Shown here: positions 24,887 through 34,460 of the stretch, one piece after another
Layout: the number at the start of each line of letters is the position of its first letter
Numbering within the stretch: position 1 is the first letter of the stretch
Source: Mesorhizobium muleiense
Lineage (GTDB): Bacteria; Pseudomonadota; Alphaproteobacteria; Rhizobiales; Rhizobiaceae
DNA length: 64,000 nt
NCBI RefSeq assembly: GCF_900099905.1
Contig: NZ_FNEE01000024.1
Coordinates: 1-64,000, forward strand
Direction: 5' to 3'
Translations under genes and position numbers: made by a program
Notes under the pieces: generated by a model
What the model was told of the DNA's origin: nothing
What the model saw: the letters and a program-made list of their open reading frames with translations, nothing else
The model's database searches: none

Positions 24887-26137
24887 TCAAGCAGCGAAGC
24901 GGCCCACCGCAAAGGGCGCAAGGCAGTCAGGATCGCCGCGTCCGGCAATGAGGTCGGCGACCAGGCGGGCCGTGATCGGCGCCAGGGTGAGGCCGAGATG
25001 ACCATGACCGAAGGCATGGAACACCCTGGGGCTGCCACATGACCGACCGATGACGGGCCGGGAATCTGGCAGCGACGGCCGGAACCCGAGCCATTCGGAT
25101 GAGGATCGGCCCAGTGAGGGGAAGAACTGCCTGGCACCGCGATCCAGCAGCGCCAGCCGGCGCGGATTTGCCGGTGCTGCAAGCCCGCCGAGCTCGACGG
25201 TTCCGGCGACACGCAGCCGGCCGGTCATCGGCGTCATGTAGAAGCCGAGATCGACAGGACAGACCGGACGATTGAGCAAAGGCGCTTCGGTCGGGAATTC
25301 GAGATGATAACCGCGTTCGGTCTCGAGCGGGATGCTGTCGCCGACCTGCATAGCCAACGCCCGCGATTGCGCACCCGCGGCGATCACCACCGTATTCGCC
25401 TTGATGCGAAGCCCGGAACCGCTGAGCCTGACACCGTCCGCCTCGACCTGCAGCCCGGTTATAGCAGCCTGTGCCACCGACACGCCGCGGGCGGTTCCGG
25501 CATCGAGCAGCCGCCGCATCAGCGTCTTTGGATCGGTGACATTCATCGAATCCGGGAAGTACAGTCCGCTGGCCCCGGTCGTGGGCAGGCTCGGCTCGAG
25601 CGCGGCCACCTCTCCCGGCGTCAGAACCTCCTGATGCACGCCAAACCCGGCGCGCAGCGCCCTGCCACCGGCCGCCCTGGCGAAACCGCTCTCGCGACGA
25701 TACAGGTAGAGGCAGCCGTTGCGGCGCAGCAGGTCGGCCATATCGGCCTCTTGCGCCATCTCCTCCCAGGCCGGCAGGGCCTCAGCCAGAAGCCCGGCGA
25801 GCGCCAGCGCATTGGCACGGGTGGCCGCCGGAAGCGACTCTCTGACAAAACTGACCAGCCACGGCGTCAACTGGAACAGAGCCGGCCAACGCAGCGAAAA
25901 AGGGCTGTCTGGATCGAGCAGCAGTTTTGGCAGCGCGCGCAGAACGGCCGGATTGCCGACCGGCATACAGGCATACTCGGCGATCGTGCCGGCATTGCCG
26001 AACGAAGCGCCGGAGCCCGGCTCATTGGGGTCGACAAGCAAGACTTCGCGGCCCTCGGCGGCAAGGCGGAGCGCCGTCGCCAGCCCGATTACGCCAGCGC
26101 CGACAATGGCGATTTCAACGGTTTCCGCTGCTGCCAC
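24887..26137 (-). CDS. FAD-dependent D-amino acid dehydrogenase-like oxidoreductase (DadA/DAO family)
   Basis: This 416-residue flavoprotein has a dinucleotide motif in IAIVGAGVIGLATALRLAAEG (residues about 8-28) and the DAO-family C-terminal pattern GFRPSLPDSRPVIGRSCGSPRVFHAFGHGHLGLTLAP, which closes over the isoalloxazine ring. It resembles the small subunit of D-amino acid dehydrogenase and related hydroxyproline/opine oxidases, which deaminate an amino acid and pass electrons to the membrane. The start is GTG. It is 10 bp behind the MocR regulator and so in its operon. Confidence 0.88.
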   Translation of the reverse strand: MAAAETVEIAIVGAGVIGLATALRLAAEGREVLLVDPNEPGSGASFGNAGTIAEYACMPVGNPAVLRALPKLLLDPDSPFSLRWPALFQLTPWLVSFVRESLPAATRANALALAGLLAEALPAWEEMAQEADMADLLRRNGCLYLYRRESGFARAAGGRALRAGFGVHQEVLTPGEVAALEPSLPTTGASGLYFPDSMNVTDPKTLMRRLLDAGTARGVSVAQAAITGLQVEADGVRLSGSGLRIKANTVVIAAGAQSRALAMQVGDSIPLETERGYHLEFPTEAPLLNRPVCPVDLGFYMTPMTGRLRVAGTVELGGLAAPANPRRLALLDRGARQFFPSLGRSSSEWLGFRPSLPDSRPVIGRSCGSPRVFHAFGHGHLGLTLAPITARLVADLIAGRGDPDCLAPFAVGRFAA

Positions 26138-26147
26138 GACTAAACCC

Positions 26148-27536
26148 CTAGACGAAGCCAGGCAGTTGCAGATGCCCGGCCGCGAGCAGTTCGGCCATGG
26201 TGTTCAGCGCGGTTCGCAGATCGTCGAGCGAGCGCGCGGCGCCGACATTGATGCGCACCCCGTGCTGTACCGGCTCGCGCCCGACCGCGAAGGCATCGCC
26301 GGGAAGAACGGCAACGCCACGTTCCAGGCAGGTGCGAGCGAAACCCGCGCCGCGCCACGGCTCCGGCAGGCGCAGCCAGGCATGGGTCGAGGTGGCGTGG
26401 CTATGGACATCGTAGCGGCCGAGGATTTCGGTGAGGATGGCCTGGCGCTGGCGAAGCTCCTGCTTCTGGGCTTCGATGATACGCGCCGCCGAGCCCTCTT
26501 CTATCAGCCGTGCGCCGATCAGCGCGGTCAGAGGGCTGATGCTCCAGCAGTTTATGCGCAAAGCCGCGGCGACCTGGCCGGCTATGGCGCGTGGCGCGAT
26601 CACAAAACCGAGGCGCAGTCCCGGGGCAAGGCATTTCGACAAGGCGCCGATGTGAACCGTCAACTCGGGCTCGAGGCTGGCAAGCGACGGCGGCGGATTG
26701 TCCGCCAGCGGCCGATAGACGTCATCCTCGATGATGAGGACGTTATGGCGACGGGCGACAGTCACCAACTCGTGCCGGCGCTCCTCGCCCAGCGTGATGG
26801 TGGTCGGGTTGTGCAGGGTCGGCACCAGGAAGACCGCGCGTGGGCGCAGCTGCGCGCAGGCCGCCTCGAAGGCGTCGGCCCGCATGCCGCCACGGTCCAT
26901 GGCGATGCCTCTGAGATCGAGCCCATGCACCCGGCATAGCGCATTGATGCCCTGATAGGTCACTTCGTCGGCGAGCACGACCTCGCCCTGCCTGGTCACC
27001 GCGCCAAGCACGCAATCCAGCCCATGCTGGGCACCCGCCGCCAGCACCACCCGGCCGGGATCGCCGTCGCCGGCGACCGGCTGCATCCACTCGGCAATCG
27101 CCGCCCTCGCCCACAGCGGCCCCTCGGGCGGGTGATAGTCCTGAAGCGTGGCGTAGTGCCGGTCCTTGGCCAGGCGCGGCAGCAGCAGGGCCAGGGCTTC
27201 GAGATAGGCCGAGGTTGCCGGCCGGTTGACGGAAAGGTCGATGACGCCGCTGTCGTCGCTTGGTGCCGACACGAAACCGGTTCCTTCGCCGCCGTTGCGG
27301 GCAGCCACCGTCGTGCCGCGTCCAGGCCGCGCTTCGAGCAGGCCGCGCTGCTGCAGCGTCGACAGCGCCCGCGTCACCGTGGTGACGTTGATGCCCAGTG
27401 CGCGGGCAATCTCGCGCTGCGGCGGCAGCCTGTCTCCAACGGCAAGCGTGCCGGCTGTAATCCGTTCGGCAATAGCGTCAGCAAGGCGCCGGTAGACCGG
27501 GCCTTCCTCCGAGGCGAGTTGCAGGTCATGAAGCAT
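26148..27536 (-). CDS. MocR-type regulator (GntR winged helix fused to PLP aminotransferase domain)
   Basis: This 462-residue protein joins an N-terminal GntR winged helix (residues about 10-75, LPPQREIARALGINVTTVTRAL) to a fold-type I aminotransferase-like domain. The PLP lysine is in VHIGALSKCLAPGLRLGFV. MocR regulators bind PLP adducts of amino compounds and control transport or breakdown genes. The start at 27536 fits the family; a longer frame would extend past it. It heads the operon with the DadA-like gene and is divergent from the ABC importer, so it probably controls both sides. Confidence 0.92.
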   Translation of the reverse strand: MLHDLQLASEEGPVYRRLADAIAERITAGTLAVGDRLPPQREIARALGINVTTVTRALSTLQQRGLLEARPGRGTTVAARNGGEGTGFVSAPSDDSGVIDLSVNRPATSAYLEALALLLPRLAKDRHYATLQDYHPPEGPLWARAAIAEWMQPVAGDGDPGRVVLAAGAQHGLDCVLGAVTRQGEVVLADEVTYQGINALCRVHGLDLRGIAMDRGGMRADAFEAACAQLRPRAVFLVPTLHNPTTITLGEERRHELVTVARRHNVLIIEDDVYRPLADNPPPSLASLEPELTVHIGALSKCLAPGLRLGFVIAPRAIAGQVAAALRINCWSISPLTALIGARLIEEGSAARIIEAQKQELRQRQAILTEILGRYDVHSHATSTHAWLRLPEPWRGAGFARTCLERGVAVLPGDAFAVGREPVQHGVRINVGAARSLDDLRTALNTMAELLAAGHLQLPGFV

Positions 27537-27847
27537 GCGGATTGGCGGTTTCGGTGTGTTGACACTCTGGCTACCGGCGCATCTAGCATAAGACAATGTT
27601 CCGGACAATAGCGCTTGTCCGGTGCCTAATTCCAAAATCCGGGCTGAAAATCTCACACAACACCGAAGAAAGCCGCTTGACGGGCAAACTTGTCTGCATC
27701 TATGGTTCTTTGGCGATTGATTGTGTGAGCATACAAGTTTGGTTTGCCGCCTTGCGCGGCCAGCGTCAAGCGAGACCGGCACATGGACGGCAAGCACCAT
27801 TTCGTTTCGACAAGCGGCCATTGCGGGCGCTCAACGGAATTCCGTCC
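27537..27847. promoter_or_regulatory. Divergent promoter region with perfect inverted repeat CCGGACAA-N6-TTGTCCGG
   Basis: This 311-base region has no convincing gene. It separates the MocR/DadA operon from the ABC importer operon. At 27601-27622 a perfect palindrome of eight-base arms, CCGGACAA and TTGTCCGG, is separated by TAGCGC. A TTGACA box occurs at 27559. The position between a regulator and its probable target makes this the likely MocR operator. A short ATG frame at 27783 ends in a TGA overlapping the importer GTG; it is probably not a gene. Confidence 0.6.
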
Positions 27848-29032
27848 GTGATCGCCGAAGCGACAGGCCTGTCGCGCGACAGCGCGGGTCCGGCACCGGA
27901 GGTCAACGTCGGCAGCCCCAATACCTGTGGCCGGGGATTTGTCGAGTTCGTCGATGTCGAGAAATCCTATGACGGCCGCACGTTCGCGGTGACACGGCTG
28001 AACCTCAGCGTGGCGCGCGGCGAGTTCCTCACCCTTCTCGGCCCCTCAGGTTCGGGCAAGACGACGACGCTCAACATGCTTGCCGGCTTCGAACGGCCGA
28101 CTTGCGGCGTCATCACGCTTGAAGGCCGGTCGGTCGACAGGCTGCCGCCCTACGAACGCAACATCGGCATGGTATTCCAGAACTACGCGCTGTTTCCGCA
28201 CATGAGTGTCGAGGAGAACGTCGCCTTCCCGCTCTCGGTCCGCAAGACCACCAGGGCGGACGTGGCATCCCGCGTCGGCCGCGCGCTCGACATGGTGCGG
28301 TTGCGGCAGTTCGGCGACCGGCGGCCGGCGCAGCTTTCCGGCGGCCAGCAGCAGCGCGTCGCGCTCGCCCGCGCGCTGGTGTTCGAGCCAAGCCTGGTGC
28401 TGATGGACGAGCCGCTCGGCGCGCTCGACAAGAAGCTGCGCGAGCACATGCAGATCGAGATCAAGCAGTTGCACACCATGCTCGGCGTCACCATCGTCTA
28501 TGTGACGCACGACCAGAGCGAGGCGCTGACCATGTCGGACCGCGTTGCCGTGTTCAACAATGGGGGGATTGCCCAGCTCGGTTCGCCTGACGATCTCTAC
28601 AACACGCCGGAGAGCTCGTTCGTCGCCAGCTTCATCGGCGAAAACAACACGCTGGAAGGCAAGGTCGAGCGCGTCTCCGGCAAGGAGTGCCGCGTCGCGC
28701 TGCACGGCGGCGGTTCGGTCGCCGCGCTGGCCATCGGCGTCGCCGAAGGCGCGGCCTGCCATGTCGCCATCCGCCCGGAACGGTTGAAGCTCGCGCCCGC
28801 TTCGAACGGTGCAAATGCGTTAGCCGCCACGGTCGAAGGCCGCATCTATCTCGGCGACCACCAGCGTCTTCTGGCCAGGCTGGAAAGCGGCCAGGTGCTG
28901 ACCGTCAAGGTCGGCCCCGAAGCGACCATGGGCAACGGGGAACCGGTCACGGTTTCCTGCGCGCCCACCGATTGCCGCGCCTTTCCGGCCGATGCCGGAA
29001 CGGGCGGTTCCATCTCGAAAACAGGGGAATAA
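27848..29032 (+). CDS. ABC transporter ATP-binding protein, spermidine/putrescine (PotA) type
   Basis: This ATPase of about 394 residues has Walker A GPSGSGKTTT, Q-loop VFQNYALFPHMSV, signature LSGGQQQRVALARAL, Walker B LVLMDEPLGALD, switch histidine VTHDQSEAL and a C-terminal TOBE domain (from about residue 290). PotA/FbpC-type importers take up polyamines, opines or related amines. The GTG at 27848 gives the family's usual length; the longer frame would add an unrelated N-terminal tail reaching into the promoter region. It is the first gene of a four-gene operon. Confidence 0.88.
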   Translation: MIAEATGLSRDSAGPAPEVNVGSPNTCGRGFVEFVDVEKSYDGRTFAVTRLNLSVARGEFLTLLGPSGSGKTTTLNMLAGFERPTCGVITLEGRSVDRLPPYERNIGMVFQNYALFPHMSVEENVAFPLSVRKTTRADVASRVGRALDMVRLRQFGDRRPAQLSGGQQQRVALARALVFEPSLVLMDEPLGALDKKLREHMQIEIKQLHTMLGVTIVYVTHDQSEALTMSDRVAVFNNGGIAQLGSPDDLYNTPESSFVASFIGENNTLEGKVERVSGKECRVALHGGGSVAALAIGVAEGAACHVAIRPERLKLAPASNGANALAATVEGRIYLGDHQRLLARLESGQVLTVKVGPEATMGNGEPVTVSCAPTDCRAFPADAGTGGSISKTGE

Positions 29033-29037
29033 GAACA

Positions 29038-30087
29038 ATGAAAATCACAAAAGCCCGGCTGTTCGCCTTCGCGGCAGCCACAGCATTCATCACCATGGGA
29101 AATGCCGCTTTCGCGGAAGAGCTTTCGATCATGGCCAGCGGCGGCGCCTGGCAGGATGCCCAGCGCAAGGCATGGTTCGAGCCGTTCAGCAAGGAAACCG
29201 GGATCAAGATCGTCGAGCAGGAATATCTTGGCGATCTTGGCAAGGTCAAAGCGATGGTCGATACCGGCAACGTGCCGATCGATCTGGTGACGGTCGAGAC
29301 CGCGACCGTGCTGCAGGGTTGCGACGCCGGCATTCTCGAGCGGCTCGACTATTCCAGGATCGCCCCGCGTGAAAAGTTCATCGAAGGTTCGGCGCTCGAC
29401 TGCGGCGTCGGTCTCGACGCCTATGGCGATGTCCTTGCCTATGACCCCAACGTGCTGAAGGAGGCGCCAACCTCGGTCCTCGACATCTTCGACACGACGA
29501 AGTTTCCGGGCAAGCGCGCGATGCGCAAGTTTCCGGCACAGAACCTCGAATGGGCACTGATGGCCGACGGGGTCGCGGCGGCCGATGTCTATGAGGTGCT
29601 GGCAACCCCCGAAGGCGTCAACCGCGCTTTCAAGAAGCTCGACACCATCAAGCAGGACATCGTCTGGTGGGATGCCGGCGCACAGCCGCCGCAGCTCCTC
29701 GCATCCAAGGAAGTGGTGATGACCACCGCCTGGAACGGCCGTATCCAGAACGCCATCGACAAGGACGGGGCGCCGTTCAAGATCGTCTGGAACAACCAGA
29801 TCCTCGAATATGACATGATCGCCATTCCGAAGGGCGCCAAGAACCCGGATCTGGCCTACAAATACCTTGCCTATATCAGCCAGCCGGAAATCAACGCCAA
29901 GCTCGCCAGCTACATCACCTACGGGCCGGTGCGCATCGATGCGGCCTCCTTCGTCGCGCCGGACGCCCTGCCGAAATTGCCGAACGCACCCGACCACATG
30001 ACCGCTTACCTGGTCGCCGACACCGAATTCTGGGGCGACTATGGCGAGGATCTGGTCAAGCGCTTCAACGCCTGGCTCGCGCAGTAG
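29038..30087 (+). CDS. ABC transporter substrate-binding protein, PotD type
   Basis: This 349-residue periplasmic binding protein has a clear Sec signal peptide (KITKARLFAFAAATAFITMGNAAFA) and a mature part beginning EELSIMASGGAWQDAQRKAWFEPF. It is the PotD/extracellular-solute-binding family 1/2 type. Aromatic and acidic residues such as WWDAGAQPPQLLA and TTAWNGR line the cleft in related amine binders. It starts 5 bp after the ATPase gene. The ligand is likely an amine or amino-acid derivative, given the adjoining MocR/DadA genes. Confidence 0.9.
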   Translation: MKITKARLFAFAAATAFITMGNAAFAEELSIMASGGAWQDAQRKAWFEPFSKETGIKIVEQEYLGDLGKVKAMVDTGNVPIDLVTVETATVLQGCDAGILERLDYSRIAPREKFIEGSALDCGVGLDAYGDVLAYDPNVLKEAPTSVLDIFDTTKFPGKRAMRKFPAQNLEWALMADGVAAADVYEVLATPEGVNRAFKKLDTIKQDIVWWDAGAQPPQLLASKEVVMTTAWNGRIQNAIDKDGAPFKIVWNNQILEYDMIAIPKGAKNPDLAYKYLAYISQPEINAKLASYITYGPVRIDAASFVAPDALPKLPNAPDHMTAYLVADTEFWGDYGEDLVKRFNAWLAQ

Positions 30088-30092
30088 GGAAA

Positions 30093-31373
30093 ATGTCGGC
30101 GCTCGAGCCCACGAAACTGGACCGGCCGCGGGCAAGCCGCAACTGGTCGGCCGCCGATTCCGGCGCAGCAAAGTCGGTTGCGGCAGCACTTCGCCGCGCC
30201 GATCTCGGCGACCGCCTGCGATCGCTGACGCTGGCGGCACCTTTGCTGGTGCTGCTGGCATTGAGCTTCGGCATCCCGCTTGTCCTGCTTCTGTCGCGCG
30301 CCGTCTACGATCCAACGATTGCCGACGCCTTGCCGCAGACCAGCCAGGCATTGCGCGGCTGGAACGGCACCGGACTGCCCGACGATGCTGCGTTCCTGGC
30401 CCTTGCCGCCGATCTCCGCAGCAATCAGGCCAAGGGGACCGCCTACGAACTCGCCAAGAGCCTCAACGCCCGCCTGCCCGGTGCACGCAGCCAGGTGCTC
30501 AAGACGGTGCGCCAACTGGAGGCTGCCGACAGGCCGCCGCTGGAGGTGATGAAAGCGGTGCCGTTCTGGTCGGCACCGGGCACATGGCCGGTCATCGAGA
30601 GCGGCACCCATAGCGTGACGTCGTTCTATCTGCTGAGCGCGCTTGATCTGCGCTGGAATGCCGATGGCGGCATCGAAAGAGTGCCACCCGAACAGGCGAT
30701 CTTCGTGCAGGTGTTCATGCGCACTTTTTTGGTCGCCGCAGCGGTGACCCTGGCCACGCTGGTCCTGGGCTTCCCCCTCGCCTATCTCATCGCCTCCGTG
30801 CCCAAGGGGCTCGCCGCCATCCTCATCGTTGCGGTGCTGCTGCCGTTCTGGACGTCGATCCTGGTGCGAACCGCGGCCTGGACGGTGCTCCTGCAGAAAT
30901 TCGGCCTGGTCAACGACCTGCTGCTGTGGCTCGGCGTTGCCGACGACCGGCTCGATTTGATGTACAGCCGCATCGGCCTGATCATCGCCATGACCCACAT
31001 CCAGCTGCCGTTCACCCTGCTGCCGATCTACAGCGTCATGCGCACTATCCAACCCTCGCAGATGAAGGCTGCCTATTCGCTCGGCGCAAAACCGTTCACC
31101 GCTTTCCGCCGCGTCTACCTGCCACAGGTCTTTCCGGGCGTCATGGCCGGCTGCCTGCTCACCTTCATCCTTTGTCTCGGCTACTACATAACGCCGGCGC
31201 TGATCGGCGGCGCCAGCGACCAGTTGATCAGCAATTTCATCGCCAGCTATGTCAATGTCGAACTGAATTGGGAGATGGCGGCGGCGCTCAGCTTCATCCT
31301 GCTCGTCTTCACCCTGGCGCTGTTCGGCATCTTCGCCCGCATCCTCGGCCTCGACCGTCTCAAGCTGGTGTAG
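30093..31373 (+). CDS. ABC transporter permease, PotB type with long first periplasmic loop
   Basis: This 426-residue permease has a first membrane helix (about residues 45-70), then an unusually long soluble segment of about 130 residues before the core helices. The EAA-like loop reads AAYSLGAKPFTAFRRVYLPQVFPG. The extended loop is known from spermidine/putrescine-type permeases of rhizobia and explains the length. It lies 5 bp after the binding protein and 2 bp before the second permease, with which it forms the heterodimeric channel. Confidence 0.9.
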   Translation: MSALEPTKLDRPRASRNWSAADSGAAKSVAAALRRADLGDRLRSLTLAAPLLVLLALSFGIPLVLLLSRAVYDPTIADALPQTSQALRGWNGTGLPDDAAFLALAADLRSNQAKGTAYELAKSLNARLPGARSQVLKTVRQLEAADRPPLEVMKAVPFWSAPGTWPVIESGTHSVTSFYLLSALDLRWNADGGIERVPPEQAIFVQVFMRTFLVAAAVTLATLVLGFPLAYLIASVPKGLAAILIVAVLLPFWTSILVRTAAWTVLLQKFGLVNDLLLWLGVADDRLDLMYSRIGLIIAMTHIQLPFTLLPIYSVMRTIQPSQMKAAYSLGAKPFTAFRRVYLPQVFPGVMAGCLLTFILCLGYYITPALIGGASDQLISNFIASYVNVELNWEMAAALSFILLVFTLALFGIFARILGLDRLKLV

Positions 31374-31375
31374 CC

Positions 31376-32200
31376 ATGTTGCTGTCTCCCTATCCAACGA
31401 CAGGCGAAAGAATCCGCATCACCCTGCTCTGGCTGTGGTGCGGCATGGTGATCCTGTTCCTCCTCGTGCCGATCCTCATTCCCGTTCCCTTGTCGTTCAA
31501 CAGCGGCGCCTTCTTCATCTTTCCGCTGGAGGGAATTTCGACGCGCTGGTACGAGGTCGTGCTCGGAACCCAGCGCTGGCAGGCAGCCATCGGCAACAGC
31601 CTGATCGTTGCGTTCGGGACGACGCTGATCGCAACGATACTCGGCACGTTGACGGCGATCGCACTTTCCGACGAAAAATTTCCCGGCCGCCGCATCGTCA
31701 TGCCGCTGCTGCTGTCGCCGTTGATCGTGCCGGTGGTGATCACCGCCGTCGGCTCGTATCTGTTCTATGCGCGCGTCGGCCTCGCCAGCACCTATGCCGG
31801 GATCATCCTGGCGCATACCGCACTCGCCAGCCCCTTCGTCGTCGTCACGGTGGGGGCGAGCCTCTCCGGCTTCGACCGCAATCTGATGCGCGCCGCCGCC
31901 ATCTCCGGCGCAAGACCCATCACATCGTTCTTCAGGGTGATGCTGCCGCTGATCCTGCCCGGCGTGCTGTCAGGGGCGGCCTTTGCGTTCGTCACCTCGT
32001 TCGACGAGGTCGTCGTGGCGCAGTTCCTGGCCAGCGCCAATCAGCGCACCATGCCGCTCGAAATGTTCATCGGCCTGCGCGAGAAGCTGAGCCCGGCAAT
32101 CACCGCCGCCGCGACGCTGATGATGGCGTTGTCGATCGTGCTGCTCGTCGTCGCCAATGTTCTGGCCCGCCGTGGCAAGCAGCGACCGCGCATCGACTAG
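31376..32200 (+). CDS. ABC transporter permease, PotC type
   Basis: This 274-residue inner-membrane permease has six hydrophobic helices and the coupling loop RAAAISGARPITSFFRVMLPLILPG. It pairs with the PotB-type protein just upstream. I chose the ATG at 31376, two bases after the upstream stop; the longer frame overlaps the previous gene and is an artefact. It is the last gene of the importer operon; a 232-base leader then precedes ftsH. Confidence 0.9.
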   Translation: MLLSPYPTTGERIRITLLWLWCGMVILFLLVPILIPVPLSFNSGAFFIFPLEGISTRWYEVVLGTQRWQAAIGNSLIVAFGTTLIATILGTLTAIALSDEKFPGRRIVMPLLLSPLIVPVVITAVGSYLFYARVGLASTYAGIILAHTALASPFVVVTVGASLSGFDRNLMRAAAISGARPITSFFRVMLPLILPGVLSGAAFAFVTSFDEVVVAQFLASANQRTMPLEMFIGLREKLSPAITAAATLMMALSIVLLVVANVLARRGKQRPRID

Positions 32201-32432
32201 AAGACCGTGCGGCGGTCGGCCAGAGCTTCTATAGGCCTGCCTGAGTCAGGCCATCTCGATCGGTGGAAAATGGTCGCGATCGGGTGGATAGCTGCCGCAG
32301 GGAGCGCGATCCCAAGGTTTCCCTCGCAGCCCTCCTTTGCAACACTTTGCGCTCCTCGACGTTCTCCCAAGGCACGCTTCGAAGCCGCGGCGGTTCGGCG
32401 ACCTGCATCGATGTGACGCTGGAGGACACGCC

Positions 32433-34346
32433 ATGGACATGGGCAACAGGAAGACGCAGTTCAATATCTGGTACTGGATCGTCGCCTTCGTCGGGCTGAT
32501 GATCTTCCAATATGTCTATACCGCCACGCAGCACGTCGCGCAGATTCCCTACAGCCAGTTTGAAACCCTGCTGCGCGACGGCAAGATCGCCGACGTGCAG
32601 GTTTCCGATCGCTTCATCCAGGGCCGCTTCAAGGAGCCGCAGGACGGCAAGCCGCTGTTCATTACCACGCGCGTCGAGCCTAACCTCGCGCGGCAGCTGC
32701 AGGAACACGGCGTCACCGTCACTGGCCAGATCGAAAGCACCTTCCTGAGCGACCTGCTCTCCTGGGTCGTCCCGATCCTCGTCTTCTTTGGCTTGTGGAT
32801 GCTGCTGATGAGACGAATGGCGGGTGGCATGGGAGGTTTGATGCAAATCGGCAGGAGCAAGGCCAGGGTCTATGTCGAGGCCAATACCGGCATCGGCTTC
32901 GACGACGTGGCGGGCGTCGATGAGGCCAAGGCCGAGTTGCAGGAAATCGTGGATTTCCTGAAAAGCCCGCAGGAATACGGCCGTCTTGGAGGGCGCATGC
33001 CCAAGGGCGTGCTGCTGGTCGGACCGCCCGGCACCGGCAAGACACTGCTCGCGAAAGCCGTTGCCGGCGAGGCAAAAGTTCCGTTCTTCTCGATCTCGGG
33101 TTCAGAATTCGTCGAGATGTTCGTCGGCGTCGGCGCCGCCCGTGTGCGCGACCTGTTCGAGCAGGCACGCGCCAAGGCCCCGGCGATCATCTTCATCGAC
33201 GAGCTCGACGCGCTGGGCCGCGCCCGCGGTGCCGGCCCGACGATGGGCGGGCACGACGAAAAGGAGCAGACGCTCAATCAACTCCTGGTCGAGCTCGATG
33301 GTTTCGACCCGAAAATCGGCGTCGTGCTGCTCGCCGCGACGAACCGCCCGGAAATCCTTGACCCGGCACTTCTTCGCGCCGGCCGTTTCGATCGGCAGGT
33401 GCTGGTCGATCGCCCGGACAAGCAAGGTCGCGTCCAGATCCTTAAAGTCCACATGAAGAAGGCGAAGCTGGCGGCGGATGTCGATGCAGAAAAAGGCGCC
33501 GCGCTGACGCCGGGTTTTACCGGCGCCGATCTCGCCAACCTGGTCAATGAGGCAACCCTGCTCGCCACGCGCCGGAGGGCGGATGTCGTCACGATGGACG
33601 ATTTCAACAATGCGGTCGAGCGCATCGTGGCCGGGCTCGAGAAGCGCAACCGGCTGTTGAACCCGAGGGAACGCGAGGTCGTCGCCTATCACGAAATGGG
33701 CCATGCACTGGTAGCCATGGCGCTGCCCGGCGTCGACCCCGTGCACAAGGTATCGATCATCCCGCGCGGCGTCGGCGCCTTGGGCTACACGATCCAGCGG
33801 CCGACCGAGGACCGCTTCCTCATGACCCGCGAGGAACTGGAGAACAAGATGGCGGTGCTGCTCGGCGGCAGGGCGGCCGAGTGGATCGTGTTCGGGCATC
33901 TGTCGACGGGGGCCGCCGACGACCTGGCCAAAGTGACCGATATCGCCCGCGCCATGGTGACGCGTTACGGCATGTCGGAAAAGCTCGGCCATGTGGCGCT
34001 GGAAAAGGACCAGCGCTCCTTCCTGAGCCCCAACCCACTTGCCGGCGGTCCGCGCGAGCACGATTACGGCGAGGCCACCGCCGAGGCCATCGACGAGGAG
34101 GTTCGCAGCATCGTCGACACAGCTTTTTCGCGAACCGTCGGGCTCCTCACCGACCGACGGGATCTGCTGGAAAAGACGGCGCGCAAGCTGCTCGAGATCG
34201 AGACGCTCAGCGAGGCCGAGCTCGCATCGCTCGTCGGAAACGTCGCGACACCGGATCGCACGGCGGCATCCGAACCGCAATCGGGGAAGCGACCGATACG
34301 ACGAGGCAAGGCTGCGGCGACAAATTTTTCGCGCCGGGCCGAGTGA
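32433..34346 (+). CDS. FtsH-family ATP-dependent zinc metalloprotease (accessory paralogue)
   Basis: This 637-residue membrane protease has helix 1 near residues 14-34, a periplasmic domain, helix 2 near 110-130, then an AAA+ module with Walker A GPPGTGKT, Walker B IIFIDELDAL and the second region of homology ending RAGRFDRQV. The zinc site is HEMGH, with a third ligand in ADDLAKVTDIARAM. It degrades membrane and regulatory proteins. GGAGG precedes the ATG. The N-terminal residues MDMGNRKTQFNIWYW resemble the second, accessory FtsH of rhizobia rather than the housekeeping one. Its 5' part is repeated in broken form at 40.4-40.9 kb. Confidence 0.93.
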   Translation: MDMGNRKTQFNIWYWIVAFVGLMIFQYVYTATQHVAQIPYSQFETLLRDGKIADVQVSDRFIQGRFKEPQDGKPLFITTRVEPNLARQLQEHGVTVTGQIESTFLSDLLSWVVPILVFFGLWMLLMRRMAGGMGGLMQIGRSKARVYVEANTGIGFDDVAGVDEAKAELQEIVDFLKSPQEYGRLGGRMPKGVLLVGPPGTGKTLLAKAVAGEAKVPFFSISGSEFVEMFVGVGAARVRDLFEQARAKAPAIIFIDELDALGRARGAGPTMGGHDEKEQTLNQLLVELDGFDPKIGVVLLAATNRPEILDPALLRAGRFDRQVLVDRPDKQGRVQILKVHMKKAKLAADVDAEKGAALTPGFTGADLANLVNEATLLATRRRADVVTMDDFNNAVERIVAGLEKRNRLLNPREREVVAYHEMGHALVAMALPGVDPVHKVSIIPRGVGALGYTIQRPTEDRFLMTREELENKMAVLLGGRAAEWIVFGHLSTGAADDLAKVTDIARAMVTRYGMSEKLGHVALEKDQRSFLSPNPLAGGPREHDYGEATAEAIDEEVRSIVDTAFSRTVGLLTDRRDLLEKTARKLLEIETLSEAELASLVGNVATPDRTAASEPQSGKRPIRRGKAAATNFSRRAE

Positions 34347-34460
34347 CGGCCTTCCTGTCCCAACGTGGTCCGGGGTCGACTGCCGAAAACCGCAGCCCCA
34401 CATCAGAGATACTGCCTGCGGCGGGAAGGCGACCGCGGCAAGCAGAATCGCAATCCCTCG

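Noticed and set aside
27783..27851. 22-codon frame ending at the importer GTG, as a leader peptide
   Set aside because: No ribosome site and no repeated regulatory codons; overlap with the GTG by itself is weak evidence.
28846..30351. 501-residue leftward frame opposite the binding-protein gene
   Set aside because: Antisense shadow; the plus strand has a clear signal peptide and operon spacing.
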